A DNA stretch of 64,000 nt from Dastarcus helophoroides. Taxonomy: Eukaryota; Arthropoda; Insecta; Coleoptera; Bothrideridae. The notes beneath the pieces were generated by a model that worked only from the letters and a program-made list of their open reading frames with translations, had not been told where the DNA came from and searched no databases. The DNA lies in the NCBI GenBank assembly GCA_028583605.1, contig CM053333.1, forward strand, positions 8,952,138-9,016,137, written 5' to 3'. Shown in pieces: positions 42,901 through 46,667 of this stretch (positions are counted from its first letter, which is position 1; each line of letters starts with the position of its first letter). The position numbers and the translations under genes were made by a program.

Positions 42901-44620
42901 TCGGATATTAATGAAGACCCTGTAATTAGTTTGCAATATTAACCAACATTAAATGAAATCTCCAGTAGACGAGATATTTAAATGTTTCCATTTGTACAGT
43001 TATTTTTATTAAAGATTTCCACCGACATTACAGTTTTACTTTTGACACAAAGCGCATTAATTCTGTTGGTTAAAGGCAATGTGTAAAATCATATCAACTG
43101 AAAGTAAAGATTAATTGTAATAGCAAATAATTAAATAGCAATTAGTGTTAACTTTGACAATTTGATTGATAACGTCAATTTAACAGCATTTTAAAAAAAT
43201 TCCGACAATTTCGAATTTTTACTCGAAATTACACCCTTTTTTCTTATTATTTTAGCGGATTTTAATTCTAAGTTTATAAATTTCCCTTCTTAAAATTTAA
43301 AATCTAAAATCAAATTTTGAGAAAAAGTCGAAATTTCCATTTTTTCGACATTAAGACTACCATTGAATCAAATTGACTTGTAATTTTCAGAATGGCGTAC
43401 TGGCACTTCTGGTCGTTTAATTCTCTACGACGAAGACAGCACGACGAAAATTGAAGGAGATTGGAAGCGGCGCAACACCCTTCAGCACTATCGAGTACCC
43501 GACGGTGGTTGTCTCAATTTGGTGGCGAAACAAAGCTCCATATACAATTTGAGTATATTTTCGGAAAGGAACGACAAGCTGCACAAATACGAAACGCTCA
43601 ATTTGAGCAAATTCAGTTCCAGTCCGCCTTTAAGCAGAGCAACGAGTCCACTCAACCACGATCACGATCAAGGTTACAAAGTGTGGCATCTAGTTAAACA
43701 TCACGACAACGAGAATCAGAAGGAAGGAGAACGGGGAAACAAAATGGTGTCGGAGATTTATTTAACTAGGTTGTTGGCCACCAAAGGCACTCTTCAGAAG
43801 TTCGTTGATGATCTTTTCGAGACTATATTCAGCACAGCCCATAGAGGGTCAGCGTTACCTTTAGCGATTAAGTACATGTTTGATTTCCTGGACGATCAAG
43901 CTCTGCAGCACGGAATCTCCGATCCGGAGGTCGTTCATACTTGGAAGAGTAATTCTTTGCCCTTGAGGTTTTGGGTTAATCTGATAAAGAACCCCAATTT
44001 TGTATTTGATATTCACAAGTCTAACATTGTGGACTCTTGTTTGTCCGTGGTTGCTCAAACTTTTATGGATTCTTGTTCTACGTCGGATCATAGGCTAGGT
44101 ATATACAACTATTACCTATACTTTACATTCTAATCCCCTAATTTCTATTTTTTATGACAGGGAACATTAATTACACTATTTTTACCCATGAACTAGCAAT
44201 TATTAGACTATCCGAATATGGCAAATAACAACTAATTTTTTTTAGGCAAAGATTCTCCTAGTTCCAAATTATTGTATGCGAAAGACATTCCATGCTACAA
44301 GGAGTGGGTGGAAAGATATTACTCGGACATTAAGATAATGCCGGCCATATCTGATCAAGACATGAACGCGATGTTGGCCGAAGAATCCAGGGTAAGTACC
44401 CCCATAAAATCCCTCAGGTCTTTTCTCATAGTTTTCTCATTAGCTTCACACGACGGAGTTCAACACGAACTCGGCGCTTCAGGAGCTATACACTTACGCG
44501 ATGAAGTACAACGAACAGTTAACTGTAACTTTGGAAGAAGACGAATTCTCGCAGAAGCAGCGATTGGCCTACAAGTTGGAGCAAGCACACAATTTTATGG
44601 TGATGGACGGCCAACCATGA
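3770..44620 (+). CDS. PlexA: Plexin A (3' 16 exons; N-terminus upstream of window)
   Basis: Single-pass semaphorin receptor for axon guidance; ligand binding outside the cell controls an intracellular GAP domain for Rap/Ras-type GTPases. I joined 16 exons with GT-AG junctions and consistent phases: 4617 coding bases, 1538 residues. Order by fragment residue: sema end (1-~110), PSI1 (~112-160), PSI2 (~255-300), PSI3 (~420-470), IPT repeats (~470-860), membrane helix (~875-897), juxtamembrane coiled coil (~905-937), GAP part 1, Rho-binding domain (~1135-1240), GAP part 2, stop. GAP arginines are present: the RR of [11 protein letters not shown] (38079-38084) and the R of LPLRFWVN (43966-43968). 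A-type rather than B-type is supported by [13 protein letters not shown] and [16 protein letters not shown]. Family length is about 1900-1950, so roughly 370-400 N-terminal residues are missing. No frameshift or stop was seen. Confidence 0.97.
4208..6979. mobile_element. hAT-like nonautonomous element, TIR-bounded, 2772 bp
   Basis: The left end TAGAGGCCGGTTTTTATGCA mirrors the right end, whose reverse complement is TAGAGACCGAATTATATGCA. Both are followed by subterminal ATATGCAA/TGCATATT repeats (about 4222-4280 and 6889-6966). Flanks CTCATCAC (4200-4207) and CTCATTAG (6980-6987) match at 6 of 8 bases, consistent with the 8-bp target duplication of hAT elements. The interior has no transposase; it is filled with the degenerate TCGAAATTT-type motif and contains a foldback element at 5575-5724. 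Confidence 0.75.
5575..5724. repeat. foldback repeat family, copy 1
   Basis: Shares with five other sites the string CAGAACTTGTCCCCTGAAA, AGAAAGATTAAAAA, AACGTTGCTCTAA, GCGTTTCGACAGCCAAGCTG and the end CCAGTCCATTCCACC. It lies within the hAT-like element, so it inserted later or was carried with it. Confidence 0.8.
7058..7470 (+). mobile_element. short Helitron-like element, 413 bp
   Basis: Starts TCTACATTAATAAAATTGG and GTGTTTGTCTGTC, and ends AATCGGCGGGGGTCAACTAG. The 5' TC and 3' CTAG ends sit between an A (7057) and a T (7471), as expected for Helitron insertion in AT without duplication. There is no Rep/helicase coding, so it is nonautonomous. I see no strong 3' hairpin. Confidence 0.55.
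7519..8160 (+). mobile_element. hAT-like element end, copy B (forward orientation)
   Basis: Begins CAGGGGTCGGCAAATCACGG, then CTCGCGAGCGGCATGCGGCT, the same terminus as copy A in opposite orientation. Homology to copy A continues to about 8160 (CTATTTTGAGAAAAAGGAAG, GATTTCGAAAAAATTGAG, GACAATAGATT). No matching second terminus was found to the right; the sequence grades into the satellite motif. Confidence 0.7.
8161..9700. repeat. degenerate TCGAAATTT satellite block
   Basis: Irregular copies of AAGTCGAAATTTT-AAAAA units, mostly in the GTCGAAATTT orientation, with no clean period. Short open frames rich in Phe, Leu, Lys and Asn here are by-products. No gene is visible. Confidence 0.7.
9701..12240 (+). 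other. satellite-free intronic island of PlexA
   Basis: About 2.5 kb with more balanced composition and almost none of the satellite motif. Includes a tRNA-related stretch near 10197-10283. No exon with plexin similarity or convincing splice pair was found. Could hold regulatory DNA; that is inference. Confidence 0.45.
10197..10283 (-). repeat. tRNA-derived (SINE-head-like) relic
   Basis: On the minus strand, TAGCTTAGTTGGTTAAGG matches a pol III A box and tRNA D arm, and GTGTTCGATTCCC matches a B box and T arm about 35 bases later, ending CATGCGCC. The acceptor arms (AGTTATA and CATGCGC) do not pair, and the anticodon region has a 16-base loop, so it is not a functional tRNA. A tRNA-derived SINE head or tRNA pseudogene is likely. 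Confidence 0.45.
12241..13832 (+). other. PlexA intron, mixed degenerate satellite and unique sequence
   Basis: 12240-13030 carries scattered TCGAAATTT-type units; 13030-13832 is unique AT-rich sequence. No gene or clear element seen. Confidence 0.4.
13833..14188. mobile_element. hAT-type MITE, ~356 bp
   Basis: Terminal inverted repeats CAGGGGTGGCCAAC (left) and, as reverse complement of the right end, AGGGGTGGCCAAC. The flanks CCTTAAAG (13825-13832) and TATTAAAG (14189-14196) agree at 6 of 8 positions, fitting an aged hAT target duplication. Contains a partial foldback-family copy at 13957-14046. Confidence 0.7.
13957..14046. repeat. foldback repeat family, copy 2 (partial)
   Basis: AATCTTGTCCCCTGAAACC, AAAAAAGATTAAAAAA, GTTGCTCTAACACGT, GATAGCCAAGCAATCATCTT match the family. 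Nested inside the hAT MITE. Confidence 0.7.
14253..14520. repeat. foldback repeat family, copy 3, long hairpin
   Basis: Arms 14253-14303 and 14427-14478 are near-perfect reverse complements of about 51 bases (ACAAATCTTGTCCCCTGAAA against TTTTCGGGGACAAGATTTGT). Between them a 70-bp unit is duplicated (GGTTGCAGAGAGATACT at 14298 and 14368). The right side continues to CCAGTCCGTTCCACC, the family's outer end. Confidence 0.85.
14560..17790. repeat. tandem array, ~480-bp unit, about 6 copies
   Basis: The anchor CACAGTTGTC (or a variant) recurs at about 15025, 15495, 15977, 16459, 16940 and 17419, spacings 470-482. Each unit repeats AATAATTCAATTAAC, GAGTCAACATTTTCTTGAAA, TTGTTTCGAGAAA and CTTCAATCTGAAAATAT. 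The unit is itself built from TCGAAATTTTGAG-like pieces, so the satellite motif has been captured into a higher-order repeat. Located in the 19-kb PlexA intron. Confidence 0.88.
17791..20150. repeat. degenerate satellite with two foldback fragments
   Basis: Irregular TCGAAATTTTGA-type units without a clean long period. Foldback-family fragments occur at 18641-18704 (AATCTTTCTTGGTTTCAGAG) and 19427-19566 (GTCCCCTGAAACCAAAAAAG). No gene seen. Confidence 0.65.
19427..19566. repeat. foldback repeat family, copy 5
   Basis: Begins TTTGGTGGAAAGGACTGGTC and GGTTATCTTCAAAAATTG, then GTCCCCTGAAACC and TGCTCTAACGCGTTTCGAT, matching the other copies; truncated on the right. Confidence 0.75.
20150..21640. 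repeat. tandem array, ~353-bp unit, 4 copies
   Basis: TTACGCATAAAAGTCGAAAC recurs at about 20284, 20636, 20989 and 21341. The units share GATGTGAAATTTTTTTCAAG, GTGTCAACATTTTCAAAAA and GAGGTGAAATTGATGTC. Adjacent copies are very similar, so expansion is recent relative to the surrounding motif. Confidence 0.9.
21540..22260 (+). repeat. dispersed repeat, copy 1 (homologous to 25800-26450)
   Basis: Shares with 25800-26450 TGTGAAAGGGTT, CAAAATATCGAAATGTT, GCAAACATTT, GTGAAGCAATGCTTTCA, AACGGTGAAATTTCGAGT and AACAAGATGGGAATTTTGAA. Same strand, roughly 85% similar by eye. The 130-codon open frame at 21814 lies in it and looks non-genic (Lys/Asn/Phe-rich). Confidence 0.8.
22380..23038 (+). other. 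PlexA intron, satellite-free
   Basis: Begins with GCACCGGGTATCAGCTAGT, which resembles a Helitron 3' end, then unique sequence up to the acceptor at 23038. No exon seen other than the PlexA one that follows. Confidence 0.35.
23039..23167 (+). CDS. PlexA: PlexA exon b: sema C-terminal part
   Basis: 43 codons, phase 0 to phase 0, between ttttttag and gtaatt. The protein runs [14 protein letters not shown] to [11 protein letters not shown], the conserved end of the plexin sema propeller. It lies in a relatively repeat-free island between two satellite-filled introns. Confidence 0.95.
23168..25000 (+). other. PlexA intron, satellite-free island
   Basis: About 1.8 kb without the satellite motif. 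It has short GC-rich stretches (GTCGAGGCGGGGCGAGGCGA near 23980) and homeodomain-like TTAATTAA/GTAATTA strings. A possible regulatory region; no coding evidence. Confidence 0.4.
25001..27646. repeat. degenerate satellite block including dispersed repeat copies
   Basis: TCGAAATTT-type units, with a clear second copy of the 21540-22260 repeat at about 25800-26450 and a partial third around 26860-27330 (AACAAGATGGGAATTCTCGA). No gene visible. The short stretch 25275-25500 is non-satellite. Confidence 0.65.
27647..28411 (-). pseudogene. 5'-truncated non-LTR retrotransposon: RNase H and C-terminal zinc motif
   Basis: On the minus strand the frame [19 protein letters not shown] then [20 protein letters not shown] is the C-terminal half of a retrotransposon RNase H (the His and last Asp are present; the first Asp and Glu lie upstream of the truncation). 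A one-base shift near 28205 moves the frame to [20 protein letters not shown]. It then runs [20 protein letters not shown] and [18 protein letters not shown], a C2HC motif, to the stop after KVGWLNE (near 27751). The RNase H points to the I/R1/LOA group. A second copy of its 3' end is at 55168-55351. Confidence 0.85.
28513..28672. repeat. foldback repeat family, copy 6 (most complete)
   Basis: Outer end TTGGTGGAATGGACTGGTCC, then inverted arms AAAATTGAAATACAGAACT (28546-28564) and AGTTCTGTATTTCAATTTT (28654-28672), perfectly complementary. The centre carries GACAGCTTCGCTGTCGAAAC, itself partly palindromic. No coding potential. Looks like a small foldback or MITE. Confidence 0.85.
28673..31300. 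repeat. degenerate satellite block with homogeneous 17-bp cores
   Basis: Mostly irregular TCGAAATTT units, but two stretches are clean 16-17-bp tandem arrays: 29624-29770 (GTCGAAATTTTGAAAAA, about 8-9 copies) and 30610-30765 (ATCGAGATTTTGAAAAA, about 8 copies). These show the primary satellite unit. At 29149-29200 and 29238-29290 a separate ~52-bp sequence (GGTAACTCAGTATGTCCACC) is repeated directly. Confidence 0.8.
31419..31519 (+). CDS. PlexA: PlexA exon c: sema end and start of PSI1
   Basis: 101 bases ending in a split codon, donor gtaagg. It encodes [19 protein letters not shown] followed by the PSI signature [12 protein letters not shown]. The cysteine spacing C..C..C..YCGWC is that of the first plexin-semaphorin-integrin module. 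Confidence 0.96.
31520..32302 (+). other. PlexA: PlexA intron with a 3-copy ~45-bp repeat
   Basis: Mostly unique sequence. At about 32132-32270, three copies of a 40-50-bp unit containing TTCAAGTTGCCATAGTTTCA and CTAGCTTTCTA lie just before the acceptor. Confidence 0.75.
32303..32432 (+). CDS. PlexA: PlexA exon d: end of PSI1
   Basis: 130 bases; the first base completes the split lysine codon. It encodes [20 protein letters not shown], the C-terminal half of PSI1, and ends in phase 0 before gtaagt. The following intron is only 52 bp. Confidence 0.95.
32485..32647 (+). CDS. PlexA: PlexA exon e: extracellular linker before PSI2
   Basis: 163 bases from [11 protein letters not shown] to the split codon after PPGQ, donor gtaagt. 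It is an immunoglobulin-like (IPT-type) segment between PSI1 and PSI2, with a cysteine in the FICAFTA strand and another in NCTTPR. The following intron is almost entirely a 17-bp minisatellite. Confidence 0.94.
32660..32840 (+). repeat. 17-bp minisatellite filling a PlexA intron
   Basis: The unit GACATTAGCGTAAATCC alternates with AACCTTAGCGTAAATCC, about ten copies, occupying nearly all of the 208-bp intron 32648-32855. Every unit contains GCGTAAAT, which resembles a weak splice donor. Confidence 0.92.
32856..33064 (+). CDS. PlexA: PlexA exon f: PSI2
   Basis: 209 bases in frame from [10 protein letters not shown] to ILVTGVS, donor gtaagc. Cysteine spacing in [16 protein letters not shown] and [12 protein letters not shown] identifies the second PSI module. 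Confidence 0.95.
33105..33825 (+). repeat. 21-bp minisatellite in a PlexA intron
   Basis: The unit GATTTTGATTCATGTAGCACC is nearly perfect across 33130-33265 (about 6 copies) and degenerate to 33825, with TATGCTTCATGTAGCACCGCC variants near 33540-33600. It fills most of the 770-bp intron. The open frame over it (APILIHV repeats) is an artefact. Confidence 0.9.
33835..34168 (+). CDS. PlexA: PlexA exon g: between PSI2 and PSI3
   Basis: 334 bases, [21 protein letters not shown] to DNPYNIH, donor gtgagt at a split codon. It encodes the beta-sandwich between PSI2 and PSI3, with NAT and NIT N-glycosylation sequons. It is preceded by an intron holding a 21-bp minisatellite. Confidence 0.95.
34221..34567 (+). 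CDS. PlexA: PlexA exon h: PSI3 and IPT start
   Basis: 347 bases after a 52-bp intron. It encodes [14 protein letters not shown] and [12 protein letters not shown] (PSI3), then the IPT opening [18 protein letters not shown]. It ends phase 0 at QIVCK before gtaacg. Confidence 0.96.
34568..35601 (+). other. PlexA: PlexA intron, no recognised feature
   Basis: AT-rich intron sequence upstream of the pogo-like MITE. No element ends or coding similarity seen. Confidence 0.5.
35602..35852. mobile_element. pogo/Tigger-like MITE, 251 bp
   Basis: The left end CAGTAGACTCCCGCTAAAGT and the reverse complement of the right end CAGTCGACTTCCGCCAAAGT, both followed by TGCGC, form an imperfect 25-bp TIR. The right flank is TA (35853-35854); the left is TG, one change from TA. 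CAGTCGACT starts are familiar from pogo-group elements. Nonautonomous. Confidence 0.7.
35853..36333 (+). other. PlexA: PlexA intron end, weak satellite motif
   Basis: AT-rich with a few TTTCGACATT-type units in the opposite orientation; ends at the acceptor tgttttag. No gene. Confidence 0.5.
36334..36566 (+). CDS. PlexA: PlexA exon i: IPT repeats
   Basis: 233 bases, [18 protein letters not shown] to KLPCRILS, ending in a split codon. It contains the end of one IPT and the start of the next ([19 protein letters not shown]). The acceptor is gttttag and the downstream intron is 52 bp. Confidence 0.95.
36619..36904 (+). CDS. PlexA: PlexA exon j: IPT repeats
   Basis: 286 bases, [17 protein letters not shown] to QKMFVS, phase 0 end at gtaagt. 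The IPT strand order continues with [19 protein letters not shown] as the start of a further repeat. Confidence 0.95.
36958..37203 (+). CDS. PlexA: PlexA exon k: IPT repeats
   Basis: 82 codons in phase 0, [15 protein letters not shown] to SDYLNIN, flanked by 53-bp introns. It contains the plexin-typical FGFRMDNV-like strand ([14 protein letters not shown]) and PNPTFATFG leading into the last IPT. Confidence 0.95.
37257..38297 (+). CDS. PlexA: PlexA exon l: last IPT, membrane helix, GAP part 1
   Basis: The largest exon, 347 codons. It begins [10 protein letters not shown] and carries the end of the last IPT, a hydrophobic membrane helix ([16 protein letters not shown] and following) stopped by YRRK, a juxtamembrane helix ([15 protein letters not shown]), and the first half of the GAP domain with [12 protein letters not shown] and [14 protein letters not shown] at 38079-38084 corresponds to the catalytic arginine pair of plexin GAPs. 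Confidence 0.97.
38351..38534 (+). CDS. PlexA: PlexA exon m: Rho-GTPase-binding domain, first part
   Basis: 184 bases. [17 protein letters not shown] and [13 protein letters not shown] mark the ubiquitin-like Rho-binding domain inserted in the plexin GAP fold. The donor gtgagt splits a Glu codon that the next exon completes to give DLEWRTG. A 4.9-kb transposon-rich intron follows. Confidence 0.95.
38535..39301 (+). other. PlexA: PlexA intron, no recognised feature
   Basis: Unique AT-rich intron sequence. Two TTTGATGAAATAATTCGGAG-like segments (38618 and the reverse complement near 39140) flank it as an inverted pair of about 30-40 bases, which may mark a decayed MITE. Confidence 0.4.
39302..39410. 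repeat. perfect 47-bp inverted repeat with 15-nt loop
   Basis: Arms 39302-39348 (starts TATAATGCACAGACCAATAG) and 39364-39410 (ends TATTGGTCTGTGCATTATA) are exact reverse complements by my reading; the loop is 39349-39363. Located in the long PlexA intron just left of the mariner element. Confidence 0.93.
40812..41870 (-). pseudogene. Tc1/mariner-superfamily (DDE) transposase, intron-containing, broken
   Basis: Minus-strand pieces: ATG at 41868-41870 ([13 protein letters not shown]), an in-frame TAA at 41817-41819, [20 protein letters not shown] and a basic [17 protein letters not shown] helix. A 118-bp GT-AG intron follows (41476-41593) joining SIQTG to [10 protein letters not shown]; then [35 protein letters not shown] (first Asp), QQDGATAHT (second Asp) and [15 protein letters not shown] (third Asp, 33 residues on by my count). 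A frameshift in the poly-T run near 41146 and an in-frame TGA near 41115 break it between the first and second Asp. This is the arthropod family often annotated as Tc3-like or DDE_3. Non-functional in this copy. Confidence 0.88.
42051..42767. mobile_element. Ac-type hAT MITE, 717 bp, nested in the mariner element
   Basis: Ends TAGGGATGATCGATATTCAT and, reversed, TAGGGATGATCGATATTAGA. Flanks ACATAAAT (42043-42050) and GTATAAAT (42768-42775) agree at 6 of 8. Subterminal regions are packed with ACATCGATGTT/ATCGAT repeats on both sides. No coding. It interrupts the mariner element, so it is younger. Confidence 0.85.
42925..43390 (+). other. PlexA: PlexA intron end
   Basis: AT-rich intron sequence with a short satellite-like patch near 43190-43360, ending at the acceptor taattttcag. 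No other feature. Confidence 0.5.
43391..44098 (+). CDS. PlexA: PlexA exon n: end of RBD and GAP part 2
   Basis: 708 bases from [15 protein letters not shown] to TSDHRLG. It holds the end of the Rho-binding domain ([16 protein letters not shown]), a variable linker rich in Ser, His and Asp, and GAP part 2 ([46 protein letters not shown]). The GAP arginine is at 43966-43968. The donor is gtatat. Confidence 0.97.
44246..44391 (+). CDS. PlexA: PlexA exon o: GAP C-terminal helices
   Basis: 146 bases, [20 protein letters not shown] to AMLAEESR. These are near-invariant plexin A C-terminal sequences ([14 protein letters not shown]). It ends in phase 0 with gtaagt, followed by a 52-bp intron. Confidence 0.96.
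44444..44620 (+). CDS. PlexA: PlexA exon p: C-terminus and stop
   Basis: 59 codons, [18 protein letters not shown] to the end [10 protein letters not shown], stop TGA at 44618-44620. The acceptor is ttctcattag. It encodes the last GAP helices; the [18 protein letters not shown] helix is typical of insect plexin A. Confidence 0.96.
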   Translation, partial: LHTTEFNTNSALQELYTYAMKYNEQLTVTLEEDEFSQKQRLAYKLEQAHNFMVMDGQP

Positions 44621-45780
44621 TATTGGCCTGACCCGGATGTGACTCATATGACATCACAATCCCTGATATCTTTCGTTCCTGTGCAACTGTCGTCTGCCGT
44701 GCAAGAACTAGCTTGCTGATATCCGCAAACCGACTCTACATATCCACAAACAAACTCTGAATGTTAGTGCAGTGATATCAATTAGTGTTTGTCGGTACGC
44801 ACTCAGTTACTTTAAGTGCCTACGGTAGGTTTGATGAGTGGTGTGCTGTCACTATAAATAATTGTATTATATGGAATCGCTCGTCGTCGGTGACGTTCGC
44901 AGCTTACGAAAATTCTGTCTCAAAAATTGAATGTTTCTATCGCGAATACCTCTCCTTGAATGTATTGAAATTTTTGAAATTGCGAATGGTCATCTTTAGA
45001 GCGAATTGGAATTGAATTAACTTGCTTATTTTCGAAGCTAACTTGACTCGATAATAAGTAAATTAATTGGATTATGCTTTAATGTGTTTTATTTTGTATA
45101 ATAAGTTATTGTATAAATATTAATGCTTTTTGATATCTTAATGTATTTCCTGTAATTTTGTACAGTTTTATATTTTTATATTTAGTTAAAATGCAATCGA
45201 TGTGATTGTCTTCCATAGCGAAGGAAGTAGCAGGGTGTAGTGTTTATTTTGCGACTTTTCAATCATCGTCAACCTCTACATACTGTGCACAGGTTGTGTC
45301 AGTGTGATGTGTACGTGTAAGAAAAAGGCTGTGTACATTTTCTGTACTATATTATATAGAAATGCTGTATTGCTAAAGACTCTGTATATTTTTCTTTTTG
45401 TTTAATTATTTTACACGATCTTGATTTATATCTATCTCCATTCATATTATTGTTTTTTTCTTGAATCGATATTTTTTTATAAAATTGTACCGTCCTGAAA
45501 TTTTAGAAATTTTGATCGTCTACGCATCCTAGTCCCGCTGTGTTTTTGGCTCGTTTTCGATTTTATCTTTTATTTTAATCAATGTTTCCAAGGACGTGCG
45601 TAGAGAAATAATTGTATAAAATATATGTACGAGTATGTGTGGATGTTCAAGAAATAGTTATTGGTATTGTGTATATTTGATTGCATTTGCAATAATATGA
45701 ATGGCAACTATTACAATTATGTGTTAAAAAAGACTGAATGGAATGATTTCATATTAAAAAAAATATCTTGTACATTCGAC
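44621..45780 (+). other. PlexA: PlexA 3' UTR (extent inferred)
   Basis: AT-rich, non-coding and satellite-free sequence after the stop. No clear AATAAA was seen. The variant ATTAAA at 45753-45758 is a plausible cleavage signal, so the end near 45780 is an estimate. Many TGTATA/TGTAAT-type U-rich motifs suggest RNA-binding-protein sites, which is inference only. Confidence 0.5.
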
Positions 45781-46171
45781 TTTTACTTTGACCTTATACA
45801 AACCCTATCCTAGTACTTACTTTTAGATCAATCAGAAGTGACTGACTTAGAATCTGACGATATTTTGACAAATGAAAATACAAATTCGCTCCTAAAAAGT
45901 TGAGCCAGATTTTTATAATGATAAAATTCGCCCTATAAGGCTAGAAAAAGTGATAAATTATGAGTTAGCTCCTACAAGAGACCAACAGATGACACTTGTT
46001 AAAAATCCCTCATGGAATATGCTCAGAATGCAATAGAAAGCGATTTATTGCAGAAGATAATTCATGAATACCACCTAATCTAAAGGCAGTTATATTTGTC
46101 AGCCTTGCGTAACTGCCCAGGTGCACCTATGGTCTGGGTCCTGAAATTGTTATAACATCTGTAAACAACCG

Positions 46172-46177
46172 TTTATT
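46172..46177 (-). promoter_or_regulatory. polyadenylation signal AATAAA (minus strand)
   Basis: Canonical hexamer 73 bases past the TAG of the candidate terminal exon. Its spacing supports a real 3' end on the minus strand. Confidence 0.35.
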
Positions 46178-46249
46178 ACAAAAATATCAAACTAACATTT
46201 GAAAAGACAAAGTAAAATCTATACATTTAACCATCCATGTTAACGTTAA

Positions 46250-46482
46250 CTAGCCGCGCCCATACGTCTCCCATGAATCACCCCGAATGAATGCCTCAAC
46301 CCAGCCGCCGCATTTCGGTTCATCGCAAGCACTTTTTCCCTCAGCATTCCTGTCGCACTCGACCCCTGAGATCGCTGACCTTGTGCAAGTACCCTCGGTT
46401 GCCATGGTTGAAGGCCCCATGTTGCAACACCTAATTAAGCGTTGATTTAACTGAACCAATTTGATAATTTTGAGATTCTTGC
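46250..46482 (-). CDS. candidate terminal exon of an unrecognised gene, convergent to PlexA
   Basis: Read on the minus strand, a strong acceptor (CTATTTTCAG, at 46483 and above) opens a frame of about 77 codons, GKNLKIIKLVQLNQRL to GDSWETYGRG, stop TAG at 46250-46252. Seventy-odd bases after the stop is a canonical AATAAA (complement of 46172-46177). The peptide has six cysteines (RCCN, GTC, VEC, SAC, PKC), suggesting a small disulfide-rich or zinc-binding tail. I recognise no family. The upstream exons would lie to the right, beyond or inside the hAT element; none was found. Confidence 0.35.
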
Positions 46483-46667
46483 CTGAAAATAGAAAATACG
46501 CCTTTGAGGCTAAGTAAGGTGAATAGAGCGGGATGGGACGGATTCCAGGTTGTGTGCTCATGCACTATTATGTCTGTCTTCCATTATTTTATTCTGAAAG
46601 TATTGAAATTGGTTTCAAGGCGTGGGGGGGGGGGACACGTGCCACGTCTCGCCAGCCGACTACCTAC

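Larger units (their letters stand above)
39561..42922 (-). mobile_element. Tc1/mariner-superfamily element with TIRs and TA duplication
   Basis: Left end CAGGGTCTTCATTAATGTCA then GAGTCCCTCATGAC; the reverse complement of the right end is CAGGGTCTTCATTAATATCC then GAGTCCCACGTGAC. TA flanks lie at 39559-39560 and 42923-42924. It carries a damaged transposase on the minus strand and a nested hAT MITE (42051-42767) between the transposase start and the right TIR. Without the MITE it is about 2.6 kb, long for this superfamily. Confidence 0.88.
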
